DNA of 64,000 nucleotides from JAIYCX01 sp964353175 (GCA_964353175.1 CAYGUX010000001.1:299380-363379), one strand, 5' to 3'; counted from the stretch's first letter, positions 8,086 through 17,182 are shown. Program-made: numbers and translations. Notes: generated from the letters alone by a model not told the origin.

Positions 8086-10103
8086 AATCGTGCATCTACA
8101 CGGGATGGCTTGATCACTCTCGCTTGACTCCAATTCTCCATCAGTTTCGATACCCCATGTATTGTTATGGGATAAATCTAGATGAGCTTGATGAGCTTAA
8201 CAAAAACCTGCCCCTATTTAGCTATAACAAATTTAACTTATTCTCCATTCACGATGCTGACTACTTGCCGGGATACAAAGGCTCTATCAAGCAAAAAATC
8301 TTACAAATACTAGAAGAAAATGCTGTCAAAGAAACAATAGTCAGAATCGAACTAGTTACGGGAGCAAGACTACTAAACTACACCTTCAATCCAGTGAGCT
8401 TCTACCGTTGCTACGACCAAAACAACAACCTTGCTTGCTTAGTTGCAGAGGTGAACAATACGTTTGGGGAAACCCATTTATATGTTTTAACTGATCCCGA
8501 AGAAAGTAGTGGTAAATACTTAAAGTATCGCTGCAAAAAAGATTTTCACGTCTCACCCTTTAACGACTTAAAAGGTGACTATCTTTTCTACATCTTGCGT
8601 TCAAATAATGAATTAGATATCATAATTAACATTAGTAAGGAGGATAAAGTAGTGTTTACAACAAAACTAGCTGGCTTGGCAGCACCATTAAATATTCGTA
8701 ATTTAGTTAGAACGCTAATTAAATACCCCATTTCCGCAGTACTTAACTTCCCTCGCATAACATACCAAGCAGCTAAACTTACTTTCCTAAAACGCTTGCC
8801 AATTTACACTAAACCAATTGCCAGTAGTAATATGACAATTAAGAAGGCACCTCCTGGAATATTACAAAGACTATGCCTGAGGATAACCTCTAAATTTCTT
8901 TCGCGTATTAAATATGGTCACTTAGTTATTCAATTTCCAGATCGACCAAAGATGACCTTTGGCGACCCTCTTCAAGAACCTTGCGGACAAATCAATGTGA
9001 AAAATTACGATTTCTTTGTACGTTCTGTATTTTTTGGAGATATAGGTTTTGGAGAATCATACGTTGATCAACAATGGGAGACGAACGACCTAAGGGGGCT
9101 TTTTGAGCTTTTCCTAGAAAACCAAAAGGAACTAGATGATCGTTCTATAGTATTCTCATATCTTGGAAGAGCGATTAACTACCTCCGACACATATTTCGA
9201 TCAAACACACTGAAGGGAAGCAAATCAAACATCGGAGCACACTACGACCTAAGCAATAACTTGTTCTCTCTTATTTTAGATCCAACAATGACTTACTCGG
9301 CGGCGAAATTTTCTCATTTAGGTCAAGATCTAGAGCAAGCTCAACTTAATAAGCTTGATACGATTATTAAAAAAGCGCAAATCACCTCAACGGACCACGT
9401 CTTAGAAATTGGCTGCGGATGGGGTAGCTTCGCGATACGAGCAGCCAAACAAACTGGCTGTAGAGTCACAGGGATAACTCTATCAGAACAACAAAAGCAA
9501 TATGCAGAAAAGCTCATTAAAAAGGAAAATCTAGAGAATCTGATTACGATCAAACTATGCGACTATCGCAAACTTGAGGGGCAATTTGATAAGATCATTT
9601 CAATTGAAATGCTTGAAGCCGTAGGGCATAAATATTTCGGACAGTTTTTCGCTAAGTGTGGCCAATTACTAAAAAGAAATGGAACTATTGTCCTACAAGT
9701 AATAACTTTTCCAGATAATAGATATGAAGCATATCGACGTGGCTGTGACTGGATTCAGAAATATATTTTTCCAGGCGGCCTATGTCCTTCACTAACCGCT
9801 CTTTCTAAAGCTATGAGTACAAATTCCGAATTAGTAGTCGACAACGTTGAAAACATCGGGCTACATTACGCCGAGACTCTTTCACGATGGCAAACTAGAT
9901 TAGATACAAATTATGATCAAATAAAAAATCTGGGATTTGATGAACGTTTTTTCAGAATCTGGCGCTACTACTTTTCATATTGTGAAGCTGGCTTTACTTC
10001 AGGGACATTAAAAACACTTCAAATGGTTTTAACCAAGGCGAATAGCCAAGCTACACCAAAGATCTCACTTAGTGAAATCGAAAACAATACCGGAGGCCAA
10101 TAG
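8082..10103 (+). CDS. Fused DUF1365 - cyclopropane-fatty-acyl-phospholipid synthase-like methyltransferase
   Basis: The start is the ATG overlapping the upstream stop; an upstream in-frame ATG at 7998 would lie deep inside the previous gene. The protein has 673 residues. Residues 1-~240 are a DUF1365 domain (CIYTGWLDHSRLTP at the start, NPVSFYRCYD). Residues ~270-660 are a cyclopropane synthase: the SAM site is VLEIGCGWGSFAIRAA, followed by ISIEMLEAVGHKYF and KYIFPGGLCPSL, all family hallmarks. These are normally two adjacent genes, so the fusion is notable. The enzyme should methylate unsaturated acyl chains of membrane phospholipids at the inner membrane. Confidence 0.9.
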   Translation: MKSCIYTGWLDHSRLTPILHQFRYPMYCYGINLDELDELNKNLPLFSYNKFNLFSIHDADYLPGYKGSIKQKILQILEENAVKETIVRIELVTGARLLNYTFNPVSFYRCYDQNNNLACLVAEVNNTFGETHLYVLTDPEESSGKYLKYRCKKDFHVSPFNDLKGDYLFYILRSNNELDIIINISKEDKVVFTTKLAGLAAPLNIRNLVRTLIKYPISAVLNFPRITYQAAKLTFLKRLPIYTKPIASSNMTIKKAPPGILQRLCLRITSKFLSRIKYGHLVIQFPDRPKMTFGDPLQEPCGQINVKNYDFFVRSVFFGDIGFGESYVDQQWETNDLRGLFELFLENQKELDDRSIVFSYLGRAINYLRHIFRSNTLKGSKSNIGAHYDLSNNLFSLILDPTMTYSAAKFSHLGQDLEQAQLNKLDTIIKKAQITSTDHVLEIGCGWGSFAIRAAKQTGCRVTGITLSEQQKQYAEKLIKKENLENLITIKLCDYRKLEGQFDKIISIEMLEAVGHKYFGQFFAKCGQLLKRNGTIVLQVITFPDNRYEAYRRGCDWIQKYIFPGGLCPSLTALSKAMSTNSELVVDNVENIGLHYAETLSRWQTRLDTNYDQIKNLGFDERFFRIWRYYFSYCEAGFTSGTLKTLQMVLTKANSQATPKISLSEIENNTGGQ

Positions 10104-10702
10104 TGCTAGCAATAAGAATAGTGGTGTCTTTATCTATACTTTCCTACATACTCAGCTACAATAGTATTGCGCGCAGCGAGACATTAAACAACACTAAAGA
10201 AGTTTGTATTGAATCTGCCTGCTTTACTAAAACTTCGTCCATATCTTCATCCGTTCTAAGCCTACGAGGCACAGGTTTATTTGAATATTTGTTGTTTGAT
10301 GTTTACTCAGGAGCATTCTATTCAGAGGGCAAGATAACCTCAATAGCAGATGCGCTTAGTCCCGTAGAAAAGCATCTAGTCATCCACTACTATCGTCCGA
10401 TATCAAAAGAAGATTTGATTGAGAGCTCAGAAAAAATATTGAAAAGCAATCCAAGCCTCAATTTAGATAAAATTCGAACAAAACTCAACACTCTCTACTC
10501 CATGTACGTCGATGTTAAAGAAGGAGACCAATACTCAATATATTACCAGCCCAATAAAGGCACAACACTCTTTCTTAATAATGTCGCGGTAGGAACTATT
10601 CCCGGAGTAGAATTTCAAAAAGCTTTTTTTGGAATTTGGTTATCTGAGCACAGCGTTAGTAAAACATTCACCAGTAGCCTTCTGGGCTTAAATAAAGAGT
10701 AG
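10103..10702 (+). CDS. Secreted chalcone isomerase-like protein
   Basis: 199 residues starting at a GTG that overlaps the previous stop by one base. A hydrophobic signal segment (IRIVVSLSILSYILSYNSIA) suggests export. The mature part follows the chalcone-isomerase-like fold: LRGTGLFEYLLFDVYSGAFY near the start, VIHYYRPISKEDLIESSEK in the middle, and VAVGTIPGVEFQKAFFGIWL towards the end, where this family usually closes with a helix. Bacterial members bind fatty acids rather than flavonoids. Its position right after cyclopropane synthase supports a periplasmic lipid-related role in the same pathway. Confidence 0.8.
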   Translation: MLAIRIVVSLSILSYILSYNSIARSETLNNTKEVCIESACFTKTSSISSSVLSLRGTGLFEYLLFDVYSGAFYSEGKITSIADALSPVEKHLVIHYYRPISKEDLIESSEKILKSNPSLNLDKIRTKLNTLYSMYVDVKEGDQYSIYYQPNKGTTLFLNNVAVGTIPGVEFQKAFFGIWLSEHSVSKTFTSSLLGLNKE

Positions 10703-10716
10703 TCATAGTTTCTCAC

Positions 10717-11154
10717 ATGAAAGATATTCAATCCTCACTTCTCCAATATATAGAGTTCTACGAGACTCTCAAACCTGATACCTTATTCAAACTCCAAGAA
10801 TTAGTAAGTGATAATGTTACTTTCGTGGATCCATTTAACTCCATAGTTGGAGTTAAAGCCTACAGCAACATCCTAGAGGATATGTTCGTAAGATGTCAGC
10901 AACCCCACTTTAGTGTCAGCCACTGGGCCATTAAGGATAAGACCGCCTATATAAAATGGACATTTAAATTTATTCCCCAAAAAAGTTCTGAAAAACACTG
11001 GACCATCGTCGGCCTTTCTGAAGTGGTATTTAACGACCTAGGATTAGTAGTAGAACATAGAGACTACTGGGATCCAGCATCTCAGCTTTATGAACGATTA
11101 CCCTTCATCGGGATGCTTCTTAAGTGGTTACGTGGAAAGTTTGAAGTAAAATAA
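10717..11154 (+). CDS. SnoaL-like / nuclear transport factor 2 family protein
   Basis: 145 residues forming a single cone-shaped NTF2-like domain: an N-terminal helix pair (YIEFYETLKPDTLFKLQELV), then VSDNVTFVDPFNSIVGVKA, a paired strand region IKWTFKFIP, and the closing EHRDYWDPASQLYERLP. It ends the lipid-modification operon, fourteen bases after the chalcone-isomerase-like gene. Close relatives of this exact type occur in the same neighbourhood in other bacteria. No catalytic activity can be assigned; it may bind a hydrophobic intermediate. Confidence 0.8.
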   Translation: MKDIQSSLLQYIEFYETLKPDTLFKLQELVSDNVTFVDPFNSIVGVKAYSNILEDMFVRCQQPHFSVSHWAIKDKTAYIKWTFKFIPQKSSEKHWTIVGLSEVVFNDLGLVVEHRDYWDPASQLYERLPFIGMLLKWLRGKFEVK

Positions 11155-11256
11155 CTCGAAACAACCTTTACGGTAATTCCAACATTAACATCAATATGAT
11201 GTAGAAACTTTCGATCCTTTCAAGTAAGCTAAACCACAATTAAAAACTTCATACTC

Positions 11257-13638
11257 TTACACATAATTATGAAATAGAAGTAGATAAACAAATGGGGCAT
11301 AGGATATAGAAAGTACCAGAAAACAATATATAGGATAAAGTTTTTTAGGAAGGTAGTTCAAATAGAGAGTCGATAAGAGTAATACTGCTCCTAAGCAGAT
11401 AGCTATTACCCGAGAATAACTACTTGGAAGCTGAGCTACCCAGTGACCTAATTCAAAAGTCATAAAGGGTATGGAGATGAAAGCAAAATATATCAAAGCA
11501 AATAATTTAGAATTCCCGCTTCCAGCTTTAAAGACACATTCATTCACACAATTAGCAAAGCCTAAAGCTAAAAAAGGGAAGAGTGCCAACTGATACCAAG
11601 GGTAGAAGAAACCACCTGCCGATAGCAGGCAAAAGACAAAAACATAAGATGCTGCAAAAACTAAAAATATGTTATCTGTCTTCTTTCGAAATAGAACTAA
11701 TCCAATCCACGCCAACAAGAGCACACCGCTCGTTTGATACATATCTTGTTCAAACATTAATCGCTTAAAAGTATCCAGCTTAAAGCCCTCACCTTCTATT
11801 TGCCCCATTGTAAATAGAAACTCATCCCAATTTAGCAAGTAAGCATAGAGCAAGAAACCACAGACTCCCAATAATGCGCCCAGACCCGCTGATAAAAGTT
11901 CCAAATATTGTTTATGTTGCACAGAATATAGAAAAACTGCCATAGGTATAAAAATCCCCACCTCCTTTGATATCAAAGCCAAGAAACTGAAGATAAAAAT
12001 GAAACAAACTCTTTTTCTTCTGCTAGATTTTTCATTTGTAATAGCTAACAATGTTAATATTGCCAGCAAACTCACCAAACTATCCGGCTTCGCTAGAGAA
12101 CCTATTGCAACATTAACAGGCAATAATGAAAAAAATAATCCACCAAGGATACTTATCTCCCTACCATAAAGCCGATTCAATAGTATTAGCAATGATACTA
12201 TTGACGCTACAGCGATCAACAAAGAAGGTACCCTGATTAAAAATACAGGTAGCTGGTAGATCGATGTAGCTCCAAATAATTTAAGCCAAGCGCCAACTAT
12301 CAAAGGATGCAGAGGTGGAGGATGAAATTGGTAATCGCCTATTGAGATTATTTGACCCAGAAAAGATATCCAGTGAATAGATTTTGATTGATTGGCCCAC
12401 ACCCAAGAAGTTGGCTTACCCATAGTAATTAAGTTCAAGCCCAACCAAGCATTAAACTCATCGGAAGTATATTGAAATCCCGGAACGCTACCTAGATTAT
12501 TTAACCTTGAAAGCAACCCTATAGAAACACAATTAGAACAATTAATGTAAAACAATCGGAGTGCTAAAGGCAAACGCATTCCAATAAAATATAGAATACA
12601 AAATATACCAACGCCGATCAGAATGCTTGAGGCAATTGAAAAAGCTAAACTTGATCCATAAGAAGGTCTTATAAGATCAAATTTCGATGCGATGCTATAT
12701 GCCCCATTCAGATCTCGTTTTACGATTTTTACATTCTGCAATTTCTTAAGGTCAGAAAAATGAGCCTGGAGCAACTGAGAATCATTAGGATTAAGTTCTT
12801 TAGATTGTACTCCCATCTCATTATCAAATCCTAGGTTGTTACCCTTCGATCTAAACTCAAAACCTACACTATCGTCCCCAGAATAAAATACGGTCTCAGG
12901 GATCTGGACTAGTGGGGCTACTTGCGTATTGTTCAGCTCCGCCCACCTTAGATTTACATTCCCGATATCTATAAGATTAAAATATTTCAGCGAGAACGCA
13001 TGCAATCCTTTTTCTAAATAGAGTTTGCCACTTTTTTCCAACGAACCATGAGCACCTCCATTATCGACAATCAACCTATTCTCAATAAACAGAAACGCGC
13101 CATCATCCGAATTCAAGGAAAAGACATATTCCCCATTCTTTTCAATTTTTATAAAGCCACTCCATTCATAAGAAGTGTTAGGCTCATCTATGAATATAGG
13201 CTTTGATAAATTGAAATTTTTCTCTACCAGCCTAGGCCCTAACTCCCTTGGCTCTCCCATTAATTCCGAACCTACATAAGAGTGAAATCTAAGTCCTGGC
13301 AGCAAGGTTTTAGAAGTATTTTGGAAAACCTCTCCCCCATTGAATCTAGAACTCAACGCAGAAACCACTTGAATACCTTCCTTAGGTAGAGGATGTTTAA
13401 TCGAATCCCAAGCATTCATTAAATAGGCTCTAAGATGAAACTGATCCTTAAAATCCAAATCAGGTATGCTCGTATCAACTTTAATCAATAACTTTTTGCT
13501 CTCCTTACCATAAACAAAATAGCTAACATCAAATCCAATCGGCGATAAAGCTTCCCATATAAAGGCAATCAACACTAAAGTAGTAAAGACACTCAAAACA
13601 CGCCAAAAGGCGTTACGTTTTTCAGACATAATACTCAT
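11257..13638 (-). CDS. PA14-domain membrane glycosyltransferase (ArnT/PMT-2 type)
   Basis: 793 residues. One N-terminal helix (FWRVLSVFTTLVLIAFIWEA) is followed by an extracytoplasmic region that contains a PA14 domain at about residues 110-225 (LRFHSYVGSELMGE, SGFIKIEKNGEYVFSLNSDD, KGLHAFSLKYFNL). A second helix near residue 335 then leads into a multi-span GT-C module: GLNLITMGKP, HPPPLHPLIVGAWLKLFG, VAIGSLAKPDSLV and about ten further helices. GT-C enzymes of this kind use polyprenyl-phosphate sugars in the periplasm. Joining a carbohydrate-binding PA14 domain to the catalytic membrane part is unusual. A decayed copy of the middle of this gene lies just upstream (13.9-14.2 kb). Confidence 0.75.
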   Translation of the reverse strand: MSIMSEKRNAFWRVLSVFTTLVLIAFIWEALSPIGFDVSYFVYGKESKKLLIKVDTSIPDLDFKDQFHLRAYLMNAWDSIKHPLPKEGIQVVSALSSRFNGGEVFQNTSKTLLPGLRFHSYVGSELMGEPRELGPRLVEKNFNLSKPIFIDEPNTSYEWSGFIKIEKNGEYVFSLNSDDGAFLFIENRLIVDNGGAHGSLEKSGKLYLEKGLHAFSLKYFNLIDIGNVNLRWAELNNTQVAPLVQIPETVFYSGDDSVGFEFRSKGNNLGFDNEMGVQSKELNPNDSQLLQAHFSDLKKLQNVKIVKRDLNGAYSIASKFDLIRPSYGSSLAFSIASSILIGVGIFCILYFIGMRLPLALRLFYINCSNCVSIGLLSRLNNLGSVPGFQYTSDEFNAWLGLNLITMGKPTSWVWANQSKSIHWISFLGQIISIGDYQFHPPPLHPLIVGAWLKLFGATSIYQLPVFLIRVPSLLIAVASIVSLLILLNRLYGREISILGGLFFSLLPVNVAIGSLAKPDSLVSLLAILTLLAITNEKSSRRKRVCFIFIFSFLALISKEVGIFIPMAVFLYSVQHKQYLELLSAGLGALLGVCGFLLYAYLLNWDEFLFTMGQIEGEGFKLDTFKRLMFEQDMYQTSGVLLLAWIGLVLFRKKTDNIFLVFAASYVFVFCLLSAGGFFYPWYQLALFPFLALGFANCVNECVFKAGSGNSKLFALIYFAFISIPFMTFELGHWVAQLPSSYSRVIAICLGAVLLLSTLYLNYLPKKLYPIYCFLVLSISYAPFVYLLLFHNYV

Positions 13639-13860
13639 CCTACCGTCCTACTTGATTCCCAATGTCTAACAAACATACATACTATTCGTTTAATATTCAC
13701 GATACTCCTCATAGTTGCCAATCATAGCTATCGAACATTAAGATAAGACAAAAGATATAGAATAGTGAAGCAATTATGAGCCATGCTACTATGCAAATAG
13801 TCCAATTACTTCAAAACACTAGGCCTAATATCACCAAAGTCAACCACATACACCATAAAT

Positions 13861-13903
13861 TTAAGCTCGCCCTTGAGGTGCGGGGCTACTTCATAATGGC
13901 CTA
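13861..13903. repeat. 43-bp dispersed repeat, copy 1 (contains REP-like hairpin)
   Basis: This 43-bp stretch recurs without a difference at 15944-15986. Its core GAGGTGCGGGGCTACTTC can fold into a G-U rich hairpin and belongs to the AGTAGCGGGGCTACT family spread over 13.8-30.6 kb. It abuts the left edge of the glycosyltransferase remnant. Confidence 0.85.
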
Positions 13904-14156
13904 ACAAAGGATATAGTGGTTGGGATGAAACTGATGGCCGCCTATAGACACTCCATCTCCAAGAAGACTTATCCAGTGAATAGTTTTAGCATAAGTTGCC
14001 CATACCCATGAAAAAGGTTTACCAATCGTAATCAAATTTAGGCCTAACCAAGATATAAATTCATCTGAAGTATATCTAAACCCAGGGACTTCCCCTAGTT
14101 ATTAAACCTGGCGAGGAAGCCAATCATTAGACAGTTAAAACTATTTACTATAAACA
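13904..14156 (-). pseudogene. Decayed fragment of the PA14-glycosyltransferase gene
   Basis: About 250 bases align by eye with 12301-12555 of the neighbouring glycosyltransferase gene: shared runs include ATCCAGTGAATAG, GAAGTATAT and CCAACCAAG, all in the same order and orientation. The matching region encodes the GLNLITMGKP-HPPLHPL part of the GT-C module. Several substitutions and indels break the frame, and neither the PA14 part nor the later helices are present. The fragment starts immediately after the 43-bp repeat. It is best read as the leftover of a duplicated paralogue. The rest of the gap between 13639 and 14400 holds only a weak hairpin (14223-14259). Confidence 0.75.
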
Positions 14157-14400
14157 AGATAGTAGCATCGTGCATAGAACTTACATGGACATAGCAAACT
14201 AAATTTTGATATATATATATGAGCCCTAGAGATAAAGTCAGGGCTAGTGAATTAATGTAAAAAAAAATTAAGCAGGCAATTAAATACCTTGGGGAGTATT
14301 AAAAAGCTAAAAGAAGTACGCAATCAATACTAAAAACTGCTCTTGCACTACATACAAAGAGTAGTTACTAACTAGTTTTCAGACCTTCTACTTAGAATAC

Positions 14401-14940
14401 CTAAATCAACTCTTTAATCATTAAGGAAAATCTCTTAAAAAAATTATCCGCTTCACTATATTTTTGTTTGCTGGCCCTCGATGATTGCATACTTTCCTCA
14501 AAACTTGCATGAACATCTGCTTGAAGTGGCGCTAAAAACTCATCTGCAGATTTCTGTCTCTGTTCTTCGGTGTCGTACTCGCTTCGAATCTGATTCAACT
14601 CACCAACATCTAACCATATCCCAGAACACTTACTACATTGATCAACTTCAATTTGTTCCTTAATGCTGTAGGCTCGCCTGATTAGAAACGCGGTCTCATC
14701 ACATTTGGGACAACTTCGCGCACCTTGCCCATCTTCATGTATAATAGTTTTCCCCTCCCCTTTACCTAAGAGAATATTGTCATTAACAAACTCGTGTGGC
14801 TCATCAAATTTAAGCATTTCAAATTGATCGAACCAAATCCCTCCGCATCCACTACTGCAAACATCAATTAAAATGTCCCCAGCTTTAATTTCGATAAGAG
14901 TATCATCACATGCAGGGCATTTCATTGTGTTTTGTTCCAT
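14401..14940 (-). CDS. Zinc-ribbon protein (zf-TFIIB family)
   Basis: 179 residues with two zinc ribbons. The first has CPACDD near residue 8 and CSSGCGGIWFD near residue 28; the second has CPKCDE near residue 77 and CSKCSGIWLDVGEL near residue 101. The CxxCxGIWxDxxE pattern is the signature of the zf-TFIIB family. The C-terminal ~60 residues are charged and likely helical. No signal peptide is present, so it is cytoplasmic. Function is unknown; the ribbons could bind metal for structure or nucleic acid. A second ATG five codons downstream is an alternative start. Confidence 0.8.
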   Translation of the reverse strand: MEQNTMKCPACDDTLIEIKAGDILIDVCSSGCGGIWFDQFEMLKFDEPHEFVNDNILLGKGEGKTIIHEDGQGARSCPKCDETAFLIRRAYSIKEQIEVDQCSKCSGIWLDVGELNQIRSEYDTEEQRQKSADEFLAPLQADVHASFEESMQSSRASKQKYSEADNFFKRFSLMIKELI

Positions 14941-15269
14941 GGCTCTATTTACGATTGTTTAGAAGTGATATGCTTAGATCCTGAGAATACAAATCGACCT
15001 CAGTAGAATATAACTTTAAAGTAAGTCTATAGTTAAATAAATAGTCACCCATAATTCTGGCATTCTATTAGCTTCTTACACCAAATAAGTGGTAAAAACT
15101 TACTTTCTGAGAAAACTAAACTACTAGTAAAACCTAACTAAACCAATGCAACTAACATTAGCTGACATATGCATGCCTCCATAAAACACTGGCATCACAA
15201 TCAAATCTTCGCTACTTTAAAACAATTTCCAGTCTATAAATTCATAGCTATTAACTCATGGCACAAAGC
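14941..15269. other. Intergenic stretch with no recognisable feature
   Basis: This AT-rich gap contains no ORF of note, strong hairpin or repeat that I can see. It separates the zinc-ribbon gene from the HEPN remnant and may contain promoters that are too degenerate to call. Confidence 0.4.
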
Positions 15270-15545
15270 TCAACATCCAACTCGCCACTTCAAGCAAATA
15301 TAGATGCAAGTAGTCACATCCTTCTTTGCACCAAAGATGGAATCCCCTGCCAAATCTGCGAATTTTTCACTGTCTAGTCCAAAGAAAAGGTAAACAGCAA
15401 GGTTACTTCTATATTCGTAGAGGGGCCACTTCGACTCTTTCCTTTTAACCCAAAGGCAAACGTAAGCCGCTATAACTTCTAGCATAAACATCCCTGCTAA
15501 ATTTAATATTAAGCTTTCTTCAATGGGAGACGACATACAAACCAA
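15270..15545 (-). pseudogene. Remnant of a HEPN toxin gene
   Basis: The C-terminal ~50 codons resemble the C-terminal part of the HEPN protein at 16005-16379: SKWPLYEYRSNLAVYLFFGL aligns with the segment EKWIKFIEARNLSVHDYFGL, and ADLAGDSIFGAKKDV aligns with KLATELIRSAKKDL. The essential R-x4-H pair is degraded (the histidine is replaced), the N-terminal part is an unrelated hydrophobic frame, and no MNT partner precedes it. I therefore treat it as a decayed paralogue rather than a working gene. Confidence 0.6.
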
Positions 15546-15575
15546 TGATTTTAAACAATATCTAAGGAATAAAAC

Positions 15576-15908
15576 ATGTCAACAATTAACTCCTCCAATT
15601 CACTCGGCGAATCACTACAGGGTCGACGAGTTGACAACAAGTTATCCAATGAGCAGAAGACCAAGGCTCAAGAAATACTAGATAAATATGATACTTCTAA
15701 ATTGACAGAGGCCGACCATAATTCCATTAAAGAAGCGTTTAAATCTGCTGGCATAAAGCCAGGGGAAGATTTAAAGAATATTTTAGAGTCAAATGGCATA
15801 AAACCAGGCGGCCCTGGCAAAGGTCCAAGAGGCGCTGGCCCTGGACACCCTCCTCCTCCAAGAAATGGAGCTAGCTCAACAGGAAATTTAGTCAATATCA
15901 GTGCCTAG
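15576..15908 (+). CDS. Small hypothetical protein with proline/glycine-rich tail
   Basis: 110 residues. The central helical segment LSNEQKTKAQEILDKYDTSK followed by LTEADHNSIKEAFKSAGI and KPGEDLKNILESNGI is a pattern I have seen in small uncharacterised bacterial proteins; it looks like a pair of helical hairpins reminiscent of EF-hand-like folds but without calcium ligands. The tail GPGKGPRGAGPGHPPPP is low complexity. No signal peptide. A weak SD (TAAGGAAT) precedes the ATG. Function unknown. Confidence 0.65.
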   Translation: MSTINSSNSLGESLQGRRVDNKLSNEQKTKAQEILDKYDTSKLTEADHNSIKEAFKSAGIKPGEDLKNILESNGIKPGGPGKGPRGAGPGHPPPPRNGASSTGNLVNISA

Positions 15909-15943
15909 AAAGTCTCTTGAGAGAAGACTACTTTTTTCTCCAC

Positions 15944-15986
15944 TTAAGCTCGCCCTTGAGGTGCGGGGCTACTTCATAATGGCCTA
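15944..15986. repeat. 43-bp dispersed repeat, copy 2
   Basis: Identical to 13861-13903 over the whole length, in the same orientation. It contains the GAGGTGCGGGGCTACTTC core of the local REP-like family and lies between the small hypothetical gene and the HEPN gene. Confidence 0.85.
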
Positions 15987-16004
15987 GAGTAAAACACGTC
16001 CAAA

Positions 16005-16379
16005 CTAACTCTTTAAATCCTTCTTGGCACTACGGATCAACTCCGTGGCCAACTTTAAAAAGTTTTCATTATCTAAGCCAAAGTAATCATGAACACTTAG
16101 GTTTCTTGCTTCTATAAACTTAATCCACTTTTCTGGATCATCAATAAGCCCGATAGTAGCGGCTTTTCGCACTGACTCCTTAGGAGAGGGCGCGCTTAAG
16201 CCCTCGTCTTCGACTCTATTTTTAAAATGCTTCCATGCCAACTCAACTAAAATCTCGTATGACTTTACGACCATTAAGAAATTCAGATCTTGCTGATCTT
16301 TTTCTAGATAGTACAACTTAATAGCAGCATCGCTTTGTGCTATGGCTTTCTTGATGTCACTAATTCTCTTTTCTACCAC
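16005..16379 (-). CDS. HEPN-domain toxin of a HEPN-MNT toxin-antitoxin pair
   Basis: 124 residues, all-helical. The motif R-N-L-S-V-H-D-Y gives R-x4-H-x-Y, the RNase catalytic motif of HepT-type toxins whose tyrosine is the AMPylation target of the partner MNT enzyme in characterised systems. The N-terminus IKKAIAQSDAAIKLYYLEKD and the middle VELAWKHFKNRVEDEGL are typical of the nucleotidyltransferase-substrate-binding HEPN family. It overlaps the upstream MNT gene by twenty bases, so expression is coupled. Predicted role: an RNase kept inactive by its MNT partner. Confidence 0.85.
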   Translation of the reverse strand: MVEKRISDIKKAIAQSDAAIKLYYLEKDQQDLNFLMVVKSYEILVELAWKHFKNRVEDEGLSAPSPKESVRKAATIGLIDDPEKWIKFIEARNLSVHDYFGLDNENFLKLATELIRSAKKDLKS

Positions 16380-16929
16380 TTAAATATCCTCGAAAATAAG
16401 AAGCGCTATTATTATCCCCGCAAACATAAACTAAATCTTGCTGAATGTTTAATAAAAAATCCAAAGGGGCCATATCTAAATTTACGAGATTTATACTTAG
16501 GTGGTAGCTATCAAAAGCATCATCTACCTTAGATTTAAAAATAGAATAAGTACCAAAGTCTAACTTAGTACTACCTCCAGTAACACCGATATCGATATCT
16601 GAGAACTTTTTATTATCCTTACGGGCCCTCGACCCAAATAGAAGAATCGCGACTGATCCATCAAGAAGCCCATCAAGAAGCGGGGCCAACCTAGCCTTAA
16701 GCTCTCTTTCTACTTCATCCTCCGCCGTTCTAACTAAATTTAACGCGGGAGTATTTAGCGCGTCAGCAATATCGAGCACTACTTGAGTAAATGGTGAACG
16801 TAGCCCTTTAATATAGGAGGTAATAGAGTTCTTATTGATCTTAGCTTTCTTAGAAAGCTCCGCCAAGGAGTTTATCCCCAAGTCAGCACTTAGTCGTGAT
16901 ATTTTATCTATGTCTAGCTGGTATCTCAT
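16360..16929 (-). CDS. MNT-type nucleotidyltransferase antitoxin with N-terminal HTH
   Basis: 189 residues in two parts. Residues 1-~65 form a Cro/C1-like helix-turn-helix (SLAELSKKAKINKNSITSYI). Residues ~90-185 form a minimal nucleotidyltransferase with FGSRARKDNKKFSDIDIGV, which satisfies GSx10DxD exactly, so the metal-binding aspartates are present. In characterised pairs the MNT protein AMPylates and silences the HEPN RNase. The HTH could let the antitoxin bind its own promoter, which is less usual for MNT proteins and worth noting. It is encoded first, with the toxin overlapping its 3' end. Confidence 0.85.
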   Translation of the reverse strand: MRYQLDIDKISRLSADLGINSLAELSKKAKINKNSITSYIKGLRSPFTQVVLDIADALNTPALNLVRTAEDEVERELKARLAPLLDGLLDGSVAILLFGSRARKDNKKFSDIDIGVTGGSTKLDFGTYSIFKSKVDDAFDSYHLSINLVNLDMAPLDFLLNIQQDLVYVCGDNNSASYFRGYLSGRKEN

Positions 16930-17028
16930 AATATTAGGAATTAATCCTACTTTACTAGGATCACCGCTCTATTGCAATAGTTATTTTAAAAGCTTGTTTA
17001 GTTATAAACCTTATCCGAGGTGCGGGGC

Positions 17029-17172
17029 CACGGCCATTAAGTTAAGGGGAAATTTTATAGTCTTGCCAGGCAGGAGCCTGGCGTTCCCAGGGGTTTTCTT
17101 AATATTTTGGACAAGAATTCCTGGGAACGCCGGCGTCCTCGCCGGCTTATTCTTCTTAACTTAATGGCCGTG
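17029..17172. mobile_element. 144-bp MITE-like element, copy 1
   Basis: The ends CACGGCCATTAAGTTAAG and CTTAACTTAATGGCCGTG are perfect 18-bp inverted repeats. The interior is also symmetric: CGTTCCCAGG pairs with CCTGGGAACG, with hairpins GCCAGGC-GCCTGGC and GCCGGCG-CGCCGGC placed symmetrically. A near-identical copy lies at 30441-30584. The element is flanked by the 10-bp direct repeat GGTGCGGGGC (17019-17028 and 17173-17182), which is the core of the local REP-like hairpin. No coding capacity; it would need a transposase in trans. Confidence 0.88.
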
Positions 17173-17182
17173 GGTGCGGGGC

